Source: Symbiodinium natans
Taxonomy: Eukaryota > Sar > Dinophyceae > Suessiales > Symbiodiniaceae
DNA length: 64,000 nucleotides
Reading direction: 5' to 3'
Assembly: GCA_905221605.1 (NCBI GenBank)
Contig: CAJNDS010002558.1
Coordinates: forward strand, 15,001-79,000
Under the pieces are notes generated by a model. It was given only the letters and a program-made list of their open reading frames with translations, was not told the DNA's origin and searched no databases. A program made the position numbers and the translations under genes. Of the stretch, positions 48,903 to 59,341 are shown in pieces (position 1 is the first letter of the stretch; the number at the start of each line of letters is the position of its first letter).

Positions 48903-49553
48903 AGGGGCCATGTGGCCGGAAATATACCCAGCTGATGCTCACGATGCTCCCCTCCTTGCAACGTCTTGATTCTCACAGTAGGAGGGCCATGTGTCCGGAA
49001 CTATACCCATCTGATGCTCATGATGCTTAAATGCGCGCCATCACTGGGGCAGTTGGCTTTGCAACGTCTGGCGTCTAGGTAAGGCAATGTGGCCGGAAAT
49101 ATAGCCTGCCTCGCTAGTTGGTTTTGCAACGCCTGGCGTGTAGGGAAGCCATGTTGATGCTCATGATGTTTCCCTCCGGACTCGTCAAATGCGCGCATGC
49201 ACTGTGGCAGTTGGTTTTGCAACGTCTGGCGTCTAGGAGGGCCATGTAACCAGAAATCAATACCCAGCTGATGCTCATGATGCTCCCCTCCTGCCTCGTC
49301 AAATGCGTGCTGTCACTGGGGCAGTCGGCTTTGCAATGTCTGGCGTCTAGGGGGGCCATGTGGCCGGAAGTATACCCAGCTGATGCCCATGATGCTCCCC
49401 TCCTGCCTCGTCAAATGCGTGAAATCACTGGGGCAGTTGGTTTTTCAACATCTGGCATCAAGGGGGGGGCATGTGGCCGGAAATATACCCAGCTGATGCT
49501 CATGATGCTTCCCTCCTGCCTCGTGAAATGCCCGCAATCACTGGGGCAGTCTC
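48903..49553. repeat. Minisatellite of about 113 bp, seven units
   Basis: Units carry GGCCATGTGGCCGGAAATAT, then CCCAGCTGATGCTCATGATG, CTCGTCAAATGCG, CACTGGGGCAGTTGG and GCAACGTCTGGCGTCTAGG. Units 5 and 6 are about 113-115 bases; units 1-4 are shortened and the seventh passes into the sequence before the exon at 49581. It probably lies in an intron. Confidence 0.9.
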
Positions 49554-49580
49554 TACATCAAGATCCCCTTCCACTTCCAG

Positions 49581-52500
49581 GTCTCAGAAGATCACGAGCA
49601 GCCACGTCAAAGCACTGAAGCGAAAGGCCAAAGGGTGTGGACGGGCATGGTGAAGGTTAGGTTTCTGAAATCTCGCTCACCTCAGTTGTTGAGGGCGGTT
49701 TTGAGGGTTTGGCTTGTTTGCTTCTGCGGATTTCTGCGGTCCAGCCTACAGAACCTCCCATTTCCATGCTTCTCCGGTGTGAGGCGAGAAAGAACCTGAT
49801 CCTCCAGGCTCAGCCACATCGGGGGCGCTTCCTGAGATTGTCCGGTAGTTCCTGTTAGTTTCATTTGAAGAAGTTCACTATGGAGATCTGGCACTTCTTG
49901 GGGGTCGACAAGGTTCCGGAAGAGCAGCCTAGTTTTGGCCCCCCGAAGGATGCCGACTTGCTGTGGCCCTGAACCTAAAAAGGTATAGTGGGTTCGGGTG
50001 ACGGCAGAAGACCTTGTGGACTGAAGCTTGTTTCACTTCGAAGAGGAAGAGGTTTATGTAGCAGCTTGCAGCTTGCCATGGGTTTGAGCGCTCCAGGCGT
50101 CCTATCATGTACATGTACCCTCTCTTGTGCCCGTGCTTTTCCCCAGCTCGTTGCTATCCATGCAGAAAAGTCCTTTGCTGCGAATAGCTTTTTGAAGGTC
50201 CACGGGCCTTTGCAATTCCTTCTTGCCAGGACGGGCTGCAGTGCTCGTACTTCTACCACCAGAACCACTGCAACGTCCCCGACCTTGGCAAACTGCAGCT
50301 TGACGAATCTCGGGGACCTGAAGCCAAAGAATTGGGCAGTGCAAGCTTGATTGAACTCGATCTTGCGGCTGTCTGAGGACAGCAGAGCATCACGTGATCG
50401 TCCCGCAGGTCTTTATGGACTGGGCTGTCGCAGTCGCGCTGGCTGTCATCTCTTCACTCGAAAGCGCTGTCTTTTCCCAAACGGCAGCTAAATATTGTTG
50501 TTCTTTGAAGGAGAACGGGCGGTTTCCGGGCATTCGGCAGACCAACCACTTCTGCGTGAGGCCGGGAAGTCTGGATTGGCATGGAGCGGAGAAGCGTCGG
50601 GGTGCGAGCAATGCCTCGGAATGTCCAGGTGCAGCGGCTACTTGATCATCAAGAAACGGGGCAACTATTGGTTCTCGACTGCCTCAGACGATGGCTCCTT
50701 AACCTGCCATGAGGTTGGGTTGTATCCGCATCTTCCGCGCCATCACACACAGTGCCGAGATTTGGCAGACATGGTGTAGATGTCTGCAATGAAGAATTTT
50801 GAGCCCCCAGGCTCCTTGCTGTACTTGGACGGGCACCGGATCGTCGACAACAACGGTTGCCATGGGGAGAGAGAGCGCGGGAGTTCCTGGAAGCGGCTCA
50901 GCCCGGGCCGGCACAAGCTGGTGGTGGACATGTGCCACTCGGATGCTCATCGGATGCTCGGGTGCGCACCCTAAACCCTAAAGCCTAAACCCTAAACCCT
51001 AAACCCTGAACCCTAAACCCTGAACCCGTCACGAAAGGGCGTTGCCCACGACCGAGGCGAGGTGGGCGGTGGCGAGGCCCTGAAGCTGCGATACAAGGGG
51101 CCGGATACGGGGAACCACAAGATCACGGTGCCAAGATCCGTGCTCAAGTACCAGAAGGCGCGGGTGGATAAGGCAAGGGCAGACACATTCCATGCAGTGC
51201 GAGTAGAGCCTCGCCCAGACGGCCGCGGAAGTTGAGCTGAAGGACCCGGGACTTCGATGCCATTCGATGCGTGTGTTTGTGTGTTTGTGTGTTTGCGTGT
51301 GTGTGTATGCCGGTCACGACACTTCCGTTCCGATCGCACATGCCTCATCACCCAGGGCCCAGGGCTTCTTGTCGCACCCCTTTGGGATCCTTCGGGAGTA
51401 GGACGGCTGTGTGTTTGTGGCTACTTGCCGCAAGAATACGAGCCTCAAGTGAGGTATCGGCCGGGCTGTGACAGTAAGACTGCCAGGGTTGCCAGGTGCA
51501 AGCCGAAAAGTCCTTAAAGTCCTTGTGAGGATGGGGCAGAGTGCGACTACTTCTATGGCCAGCGCCACTGCTACGTCCCCAACCTGGACCATCTGACCCT
51601 TGGCAGAACCTTGCAGTGTAGTTTCGTCATAGATTGAAGACTCATCCCTGACATCGCGCGATCTTTAGATCTCACTTTGGCTTTTCCGTTTCCTGACTTT
51701 GTTTCCTGTCGTTCGGAATGACTGGTTCCCCTCGTGTCCGGCTCATCCTTCTCATCCCTGACCTGCTCATGACCCCCGTCTCTATGCCACTGCTCTATGA
51801 CTCTGTGCTTCTGCCAAATTGCGCACGCGCCTGAATTCTGCCAGAACTCAAGAGTGCGATTGGAAGGAGCCCGTCCCACAGCGTGACCGTGCCAGACATC
51901 TACATGGACTGGGGTGTTGAAACACGGGATGTGCACACATGATGTCGAAGCCAGATCTTGATTTCAGTACACGCCTGGATCGCGCAGGCACACGGGAGGT
52001 TCCCGGGAATCAAGCAAGGTGACCACTTCTGCATGAGGCCAAGGATCCTCTGCAGAATCTTGCAGGAGCAGGTGTTAAGACTCAAGACCCTTCCGCTTGC
52101 AGGTGCACTGCCCAAGTGTCCATCCAGAAGGAAGGCAACTACAAGTTCACGACTGCATCAGACGATGGCGACCCGGCTTAGATTCTGCAAGTGCGAAGGA
52201 AAGTGGGGGGGGCGAGAGGCAGAGCTAATGCAGAGCATGAAGAGCAGTGTGACCTCTCTGCAGGCTCCTTCATGTACTTGAATGGCCACCGCATCGTGGA
52301 CAACAACGGCTGCCATGGTGAACGGGAGAGGACGAGCGGCAACCAGTGGCTGACCCAAGGGCACCACCTGATCGGAGTCGACATGTGCGAGAATGCGGGC
52401 GGCGAGAACATGAAGCTGCGCTACCAGGGCCCGGACTCCAACAACCACAAGGTCAAGGTGCCCAGCTCGGCCTTGAGGCATGACAAGGCCCTGAGCCCAG

Positions 52501-54137
52501 CTCGCAGCGGTCTCTCACAGACAGGAAGAGAGAGAGAGAGTATGAGAGAGTATGAGAGAGTATGAGATGAGAGTATGAGAGAGCATGAGAGAGTGAGAGG
52601 AGGCAGCTCCCCCCCTCTCTCTTTTTTGCAGGCAGGTCTGGAGTGTTCGTACTTCTACAGCCAGTCGCATTGCTGGGTCCCGAACCTCGGCAGGCTGCTC
52701 CTCGCCTGACATTTTCAGAAAGGCTTCTGGGGGGTTAGACAGTTAGACCATCTTGAGCCCAGAATTAAAATTTTTTGTTACGTCCGAGCGCATGGTAAGG
52801 CACGCGTCCCACACCGTGGCAGTGTCGGAGGTTTGGATGGACCGGGTTTTCAATCGGGATCGGACCGAACAAGAGAGAAAGAGAGAGAGAGAGATACACA
52901 TACACACATATACACATACATATATATATGTACATGTACATATACATTCTGATATAGGTTGTTGCATGTGATAGATAGAGGCTGATAAAGGGGGGGTAGC
53001 CGCAGATCTTTGGCAACAAGGACTGCGTGGTTCGCAAGCGTGATGCGCACCCCTGGCCTTTGCAGGAGCATGGCCGCTTTCCTGGAATACGGCACAGCGA
53101 CCACTTCTGCATGAGGTGGGGCGAGCGAGAGAGGAAAAAGAATGCCGTTGGTCCTTGTGATCGTGCGGAAGTGTCAGGAGCGCGTCTCCGAAGGCTCATT
53201 ACTTGGCAGACTTGGCAGGTGCAGTGGCTACCTCGTCATCAAGAAGCGCGGGCACTATCACTTCACGACCGCCTCCGACGACGGCGCGCTCGGAACACAA
53301 CAGCAGTCAGCACAGTCTTTTGCGCATCGATAGAGTCCGATGGAGGGGGCACAGTGTTAAGGTGATATGGGCAGGGAGGCAGATCACTTGGGCATGAGAG
53401 GCTCACTGCTGTACATCAACGGCCACAAGATCGTCGACAACAACGGCTGCCACGGAGAGAGGGAGCATGGCAGTCACTGGATCTGGCTCAACGCCGGCAA
53501 GCACACGCTGGTGCTGGACATGTGCGCCTTGATCGAAACCCAACCCGAAACCCCAAACCCTAAAGCCTATAGACCCTATAGGCCCTATAAACCCTGAGCG
53601 ACTAAACCATACTAAACCCTGTTTTTCTCAGCCTCTTCGCCGTTGTAGCCCCACAGCCAAGGCGAGGTGGGTGGCGGTGAGGTCTTGAAGCTCCGATACC
53701 AGGGCCCAGATACAGGGAACCGCAAGATCACGATACCCAAGTCCGCGCTGCTCAAGCCTGGAAAGGCGCAGATTTAAGAAAAGGGTCTTAGAGGGTGTCC
53801 ATCGAGGCATTCATGGCTTTCCCCGCGGCCTTCTCTGTGCCAGGCCGCTAGCAACGCGCGGGTGGAGGCCGGGACCCCGGTTTTTGCTAAGTCACTGCAG
53901 CCGCGCTGCTCTAGAGGCTCAAGCATCAAGCGTTTGCTTCAGGGGTTGGGGGAGGGTTTCTCCCTAAACCCTAAACCCTAAACCCCAAACCCTAAACCCT
54001 AAGTGGCTTCAACACAGGGGGGTGTGAGAGCATGGTTGGCAATCCCCCCCCCCCCTTCCCCCTTAAAAGGGCATGGACACGGTGACCGCAGACTTCCGGG
54101 AGTTCGGCACGCTGAAGAGCGGCAGCCGCGTGGCAGA
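49581..54137 (+). CDS. Gene with three tandem PA14-domain modules (partial)
   Basis: Exons: 49581-49626; module 1: 50230-50294, 50378-50423, 50511-50560, 50629-50693, 50811-50933, 51057-51172; module 2: 51530-51594, 51867-51912, 51988-52037, 52103-52167, 52264-52487; module 3: 52632-52693, 52800-52845, 53066-53115, 53219-53283, 53401-53523, 53662-53765; then 53844-53885 and 54070-54137. Modules are 155, 150 and 150 codons with identical intron phases (2,0,2,1,1,0). Each starts with a C-x-YFY-x-Q-x-HC-x-VP motif, then SH-x-V-x-V...MD, then RFPGI...HFC-x-R. The PA14 core follows: TASDDG, SLLYLDGHRIVDNNGCHG, a D-M-C site and GGGE-x-LKLRYQGPD. PA14 is a beta-barrel domain often binding glycans in secreted or surface proteins; a surface or wall role is inferred. 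Seventeen module introns all end AG|G; donors are 13 GC, 2 GT, 1 GA and 1 ambiguous. Gene start and true end are unresolved, and the last two exons are less certain. Confidence 0.85.
50934..51056 (+). other. GC-AG intron carrying CCCTAAA repeats (module 1)
   Basis: The intron interrupts the Cys codon of D-M-C (ATGT|GCCACTC ... GACCGAG|GCGAG). CCCTAAA-type units occupy about 50967-51028, ending some 30 bases before the acceptor. Confidence 0.8.
53524..53661 (+). other. GC-AG intron with degenerate CCCTAAA repeats (module 3)
   Basis: Same position and phase as the module 1 intron (ATGT|GCGCCTT ... CCAAG|GCGAG). It carries CCCTAAA, CCCTATA and related words at about 53540-53622. Module 2 reads ATGTGCGAG at this site with no intron. 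Confidence 0.8.
53886..54069 (+). other. Intron with CCCTAAA repeats after module 3
   Basis: GC donor at 53886 and AAAAG|G acceptor at 54069. CCCTAAA units lie at about 53964-54003 and a C run at 54043-54055. The flanking exons are short and less certain than the modules. Confidence 0.55.
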
Positions 54138-54575
54138 GCTGGGCCTACCTCTTGGTACTTTAAGGCTGCCTCTAGAAGATATATATCTCAATATAGGCAA
54201 TGAGAGCCCAGAAGGAGTTTTTTGTTGCTTGCCCCAACTGAACTCACATCGGTTTCGCATCCCAGAGGCGTCTCACAAAACACCGCGCGGGTGTGGCTTT
54301 TTAAGTATTTGGGTGGCCAGTGGGCACATGCTGCTTCTAGAGCGCATGCTTCTATTGCTTGAGATCGAAGGCTTGGAAAGAATTATTGGGGTGTTCAGGA
54401 TAGGTGGAAGATGGCCTCCAGGTTGCTCGAGCAAGGACATCCCACAAGCCCTTTCAAAAGTGCACATGGGACAAACGGGGGTTTTCTGCTTAGGCTGCGA
54501 GCCTGCCAAAAAGAGGCTCGAACCCTAGAGCCTTTGCCTCACTTTCACTGTACCTTTGGGGGAGAAGCCTCCGCC

Positions 54576-55079
54576 ATGGCACTGGCAGTGCTTCCGTTGA
54601 TTCCACTGCTCCTGGCCGAGCTGGTCGGTTCGAGTCGGCCGGAGGACATGTCACGCCACTGCGCCCGTAATTCCGGGCCGCCCGCTTTTTAACAAAAAGA
54701 ACCCTCCCACAGCCTTTTCAGGAGGCTTGCGGGGTGGACGCGGCTGCCATGAGCATGCTGCAGCTGGAGAAGGCCCCGGCGCGCGCGTCATTCAGTTGTT
54801 TCGGGCATGCACATGGCGTGAAGGTTTTAAGGGATTAACTTGCAAGGTCGCGGAGTCGAAGGTCTCTTTCAGCGTGCGCCACCCACCGTCCATGTGCAGG
54901 CCCAGGTGCAGCGGCAGCAGGAGTGCGGTCACCTTCTCATCGACAAGTGCGACCCAGAGGCCAATGCCTTATGCGCGAATAACTGCCGGTTTCACACGCA
55001 CCGAGACGACTGCTACCGGCCTATCCCGGACGTGTTGGCCGAACATCCTGGGGTAGATGGCTATTGCTACTTCAACTGA
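54576..55079 (+). CDS. Candidate small secreted Cys-rich protein
   Basis: Exons 54576-54644, 54722-54772 and 54900-55079 join in frame to 99 residues ending in TGA. The ATG sits in the context CCGCCATGG. Residues 1-18 (MALAVLPLIPLLLAELVG) look like a signal peptide. The mature part contains EACGVD, then QQECGHLLIDKCDPEANALC and NNC...DDC...GYCYFN, seven or more Cys. Donors would be GA (54645) and GC (54773); acceptors are CAG|G. The last two exons are convincing. Whether they belong to this first exon or are the 3' end of the PA14 gene is open, because the PA14 exon ending at 54137 leaves phase 2 and no bridging exon was found. Confidence 0.45.
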
Positions 55080-55345
55080 CCCATGCCAACGTTAAGCATC
55101 CGTTGAATTGATTTTGGTTGATTTGGTTGAGCCCTCAGAACATCTCCGTGAGCAGTACTAACTAGACGTAAGCATATCTATCTGTCTATATATATATATA
55201 TATATGTTTTTGGCTCCAGGGGTGAACCCGGCCCCTGCGTTTTGGCACTTTTATTCTGCACGCGACGTCGCGTCCCTCGTGCATGTCGACACGCTCCAGG
55301 GGCGAAGGGTTTATTTGCTATTTCAGTGTTGTGGTGCTGTCCACA

Positions 55346-55572
55346 AAAATACCCAAGAAACCAAAACCACAAAAACCAAAAAAACCAAAACCAAAAAAAA
55401 CAAAAAAACCAAAAAAACCATTATTCAGGAAGTCTCCCTGTAAGAGTTCCTAGGAAATGGTGTTTTTTAGTTTTTTTGGTTTTTTTGGTTTTGTTTTTTT
55501 TGGTTTTTTTGGTTTTGGTTTTTTTGGTTTTTTTGGTTTTGGTTTTTTTGGTTTTGGTTTTTTTGGTTTTTC
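55346..55572. repeat. Inverted CCAAAAAAA / GGTTTTTTT tracts
   Basis: An AAACC-rich tract (55346-55420) is followed after about 45 bases by a GGTTTTTTT-rich tract (55466-55572). They can pair. The same words flank the palindrome array at 40676 and 41200. Confidence 0.85.
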
Positions 55573-55683
55573 TACTGTCCCGTGTATGCAGATTTAGTTG
55601 TATTTTAGTCTACGCCCTAGGAAATACGCTATATTGCACACCGAGTTTGCTTGCAGTGCAGCTGGGTGACTTGAGACAAGGCG

Positions 55684-55755
55684 AAAAAGGGTAGGTCACT
55701 GGGGGGGGGGGTACCATATAGCTACCCCCTCCCCCCCCAGCGACCTACCCTTTTT
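55684..55755. repeat. Imperfect palindrome with G and C runs
   Basis: AAAAAGGGTAGGTC-x-CTGGGGGG and its complement surround a centre of about 10-12 bases (CATATAG), giving arms of about 30 bases inside the transposon. Confidence 0.85.
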
Positions 55756-55969
55756 AAGCCTTTTTAGGCTTTTTTAACAAAAAACAACGAAGAAGGCCCA
55801 AAAGTCGCGTAGTTCATCACCGGGTAATGAAGGACAGTACTGGGACACCCACCTCACAGACTCCAATAAGCCAGCATTGGAATAATCTACCTTTTGAATC
55901 TGAAGCGGACAATGCTGGTTTAGATGATTAGATCTGTGTTTTTTTCTATGCAAATTGTGCGTTTAAAGG

Positions 55970-56960
55970 GCAACTAATGTTTTGTTGAGCAACTAGTTTA
56001 TTTATACAATTGTGTTTGTACGAGGCAAAGTATTAATTAAACACTGAAACATTTTTCTTGATTCTATGCGAATTTAACTACTAGAGTAATTATTAAGCAA
56101 AGAGCCCAATTTGACTCAAGTGAATACTATTTAAAGGAGCATACTCAACCAAGATACGAAATAGACACCATTCTCAACCAAAATATGGCAAAGTGTAAAG
56201 TGCAAATAATGCTTTGTTGAGCAACTACTGTATTCATACAATTGTGTTTGTACTAGGCAAAGTATGCTCTCTGAAAAGTCCACTGAAATACTTTATGTTT
56301 ACATATTTATGAATCGTTTGTATTTTTGAAAGAATTATTTTATGCGAATTTAGCTACTAGAGTAATTATTAAGCAAATACCTCAATTTGACTGAAGTGAA
56401 TACCATTTACAGGACCATACTCAACCAAAATACGAAAGAAGCACCATATTCAACCAAAATATTGCAAAGTGTGGTGCTTTGTTGAGCAACTAATGCATTG
56501 AAACGGCAAATAGTGCTTTGTTGAGCAACTAATGCATTGAAACGGCTGGGTTTACACCAGGCAAAGTATTATTGAAATACTATCTGCAAAGTCAAATGAA
56601 ATACCTTATGTTTACATATTCATGAAACATTTTATATTGTTGAAGTATTCATTCTATGCGAATTTAACTACTAGAGGAATTCTTAAGCAAATAGCCCAAT
56701 TTGACTCAAGTGAATACTATTTAAAGGACCATACTCAACCAAATACGAAAGAAACACTAACGGAAATGGAAGCGGTTCTACCTACATAACAATGAAACAA
56801 AGATTGCTGAAGTATTCAATAAAGACCACTTATATACTATGTCTGAAAAGCACAATTTGCATAAGCAAGCTTAAAAATGCACAAGAATGGAAATAGACGC
56901 GGTTCTACTTACATAACGATGAAACAAAGATGTCTGAAGTATTCAATAAAGACCACATAT
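55970..56960. repeat. AT-rich tandem units inside the transposon
   Basis: Three diverged units of roughly 230-300 bases share TTTGTTGAGCAACTA, TATGCGAATTTAACTACTAG, CAATTTGACTCAAGTGAATA and CATACTCAACCAAAATACGA (starts near 55979, 56213 and 56514). Two further units of about 120 bases share GCGGTTCTAC-TACATAAC and TGAAGTATTCAATAAAGACC (56768 and 56890). Confidence 0.85.
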
Positions 56961-57210
56961 ATACTCTGCTTGTCTCTATCCGCAGCCATGAACACATCCA
57001 AACGCGTGGTTTCGTTTCGTGTACTTACGTAAAATACTAAAACGCAGGGGCCGGGTTCACCCCTGGAACCATGTTTTTATATGTTGTTTATATATATATA
57101 TTATATTTATATTTGTATTTATATTTGTATGCATACATGTATCAATATACATACATACATACATACATACATACATACATACATACATCAGAATCCACAT
57201 TGGTCCTAAG

Positions 57211-59278
57211 ACACCGCCTTCTGGGTGGCGTACGCGGGGCCGGTTCCGCACTACGAGCTGGAGGCCGTGGAGGGCATACTGGGCCTCCGCGGCCCCTTCT
57301 ACAGGGGCCTCCACACAGGTCCCGTTCTCACCTACAACTTCGAGGCGCCAAGAACATGCGCATGTGAAGCTGAAGGCTAAAGTTAGCAGCTTGGTATAGA
57401 GAAGTCTGCCCAGGGCGTGGAGAATCTGACGACCCAGATGGACAGTCCCCACTACAGCTACGACGACCTTTATGCGCACCTGGGTCCAAATTTACTGGGG
57501 AGGAATCACCGTAGACGCTGGCCGCGCATGCCCATGCTGCGAGCTTTCTTGTGAGCTTCACGCTTTTAGCTTCGCTGTAGGCACCCAAGCCCTAGATGTT
57601 CGGACCTTCACCACTTGAAGCGCTCAAGTCTAGCATTGATGGGCCCTGTGATTCAGAAGCTGCGCAGCACACTCGACAATCCCAACACGGAAGGGCCTGT
57701 GTGTTCCACTTTCCACAGGGCACGATCACATTTGTTTTGTGCGGGCCCCCTCTGTCCGAACTCAAGTTTCTCGGCCAGGTAGTTCAGGAGCTGCGTGGTA
57801 TGGTTATTGACCCAGAAGCGAAGATGTTGGGTGAGCAATGTTAGAGTTTGGGGGTGGCCGAGCCGCAACCCCAAGACCCGATTGTAGCCCTGAACCCTGC
57901 CAAGTGCCCCCCTTTTCCCATCACTTCGAAGTCTTTCATGTGGTTGGTAGCAGGAGATCAGAGATCTTTCTGCTGGTCCTAAAACCGTGCAATGCCCACT
58001 CTGAGACCGGGGACCAAGCCCCCACTGATTTAGCTACCCTTCCCCCCCCCCCCCCCCAGCAAAGCCCGCGCACTCTGTTCTCCCTTGTGTTTCGGGGGGC
58101 AGATGCAACTCAAGTCACTCGAATTGGGTGCTGAGGTACTCCCTGGGATTTCTGCAGGGACAAGGTCTTGATCCAGAGTGGATGAAGAGCCCTGGCGAAT
58201 CGGATTTCATCTTGCACTTGATGCGACCTCCTGGCAGAACTCAGGAACAGCTCCCTGTGGATTTCTTTGTCGAAGCAGAAATGCGACGAGATTCAGGCCC
58301 AGCTGTGTGCACTTCTCGGACGTTCTGGACGGCGCATGCAATCAGGTGGCCGGCGAAGACACAACAGGGAAGCAACAAGAACAACACACGCATGGTAAAA
58401 CACATCTCAAAAGAAGACCACACACAAAACCCGGAAGCAACTGATGTGAGTCCCCCTCTTCCCCCATCTTTAAGCTTCCATGAGACTTCCTGTGCTGCGC
58501 CAGTGGAATCTAAAATTTTGTTGTTTCAGAACTCCACAGCTTCAGATTGGAGAGGCCACTTACAACTTCTCCAAGGAAGAGTTGGTGTTAGCTGACTGGC
58601 TGGACCGGAATATGGTGATCTCAGCTATGCCTCTCTCATTGGATTGGGGTGATCGGGGATCCGAGCTGTTTTCATGTTCACATGGCTGAGTAGCGAGCAG
58701 CCCTCAGGCTTGCGCAAGGACCCTTAATCACCGAGGAAGAGAGAGAGAGAGCGAGAGAGAGAGAGAGAGAGGGAGAGGGAGAGGGAGAGGGAGAGGGAGA
58801 GGGAGAGGAGAGTGGAGAGGGATAGGGAGAGGGAGAGGGAGAGGGAGAGGGAGAGGGAGAGGGAGAGAGACGGAGAGGGAGAAAGAGAAACAGAAAGAGA
58901 AAGAGTAAGAGTAAGAGAAAGAGAAAGAGAAAGAGAAAGAGAAAGAGAAAGAGAAAGAGAAAGAGAAAGAGAAAGAGAAAGAGAAAAGAGAAAGAGAAAG
59001 AGAAAGAGAAGAGAAATAAGAAGAGAAAGAGAGAGTGAGCCCATGCCCCCAAGAAAGAAAGAAAGAGAGAGAAAGAAAGAGACAGAGAGAGAGAGAGAGA
59101 GATGGGAGCGTCCCACAAGGCACCAAGCATCATGCCAAAGGATCCGGTCAGGGGCGTGGATGCCTGAAAGCAAGAAAGGAAGAAAGAACCGACTCAGTGA
59201 CGATCCCTGCGCGCCCAGTGCGCGTTTGTCAGGGGGACCTTCCCTGGCCTTCATGCCCCGCAGAAGAAGAAAAGAAAT

Positions 59279-59341
<63 letters not shown>

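Larger units (their letters stand above)
55204..57078. mobile_element. Non-autonomous DNA transposon with TIRs and 8-bp TSD
   Basis: Left terminal repeat 55212-55243 begins GGCTCCAGGGGTGAACCCGG and ends CCCCTGCGTTTT; 57039-57070 is its reverse complement over 32 bases with one mismatch (third base). Directly outside both ends is ATGTTTTT (55204-55211 and 57071-57078), a perfect 8-bp target-site duplication. The element is 1859 bases and markedly more AT-rich than its surroundings from about 55760 to 56990. It has no long reading frame, so it would need a transposase in trans. An 8-bp duplication is typical of hAT and a few other superfamilies; the ends are not an obvious hAT match, so I leave the superfamily open. 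Confidence 0.85.
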
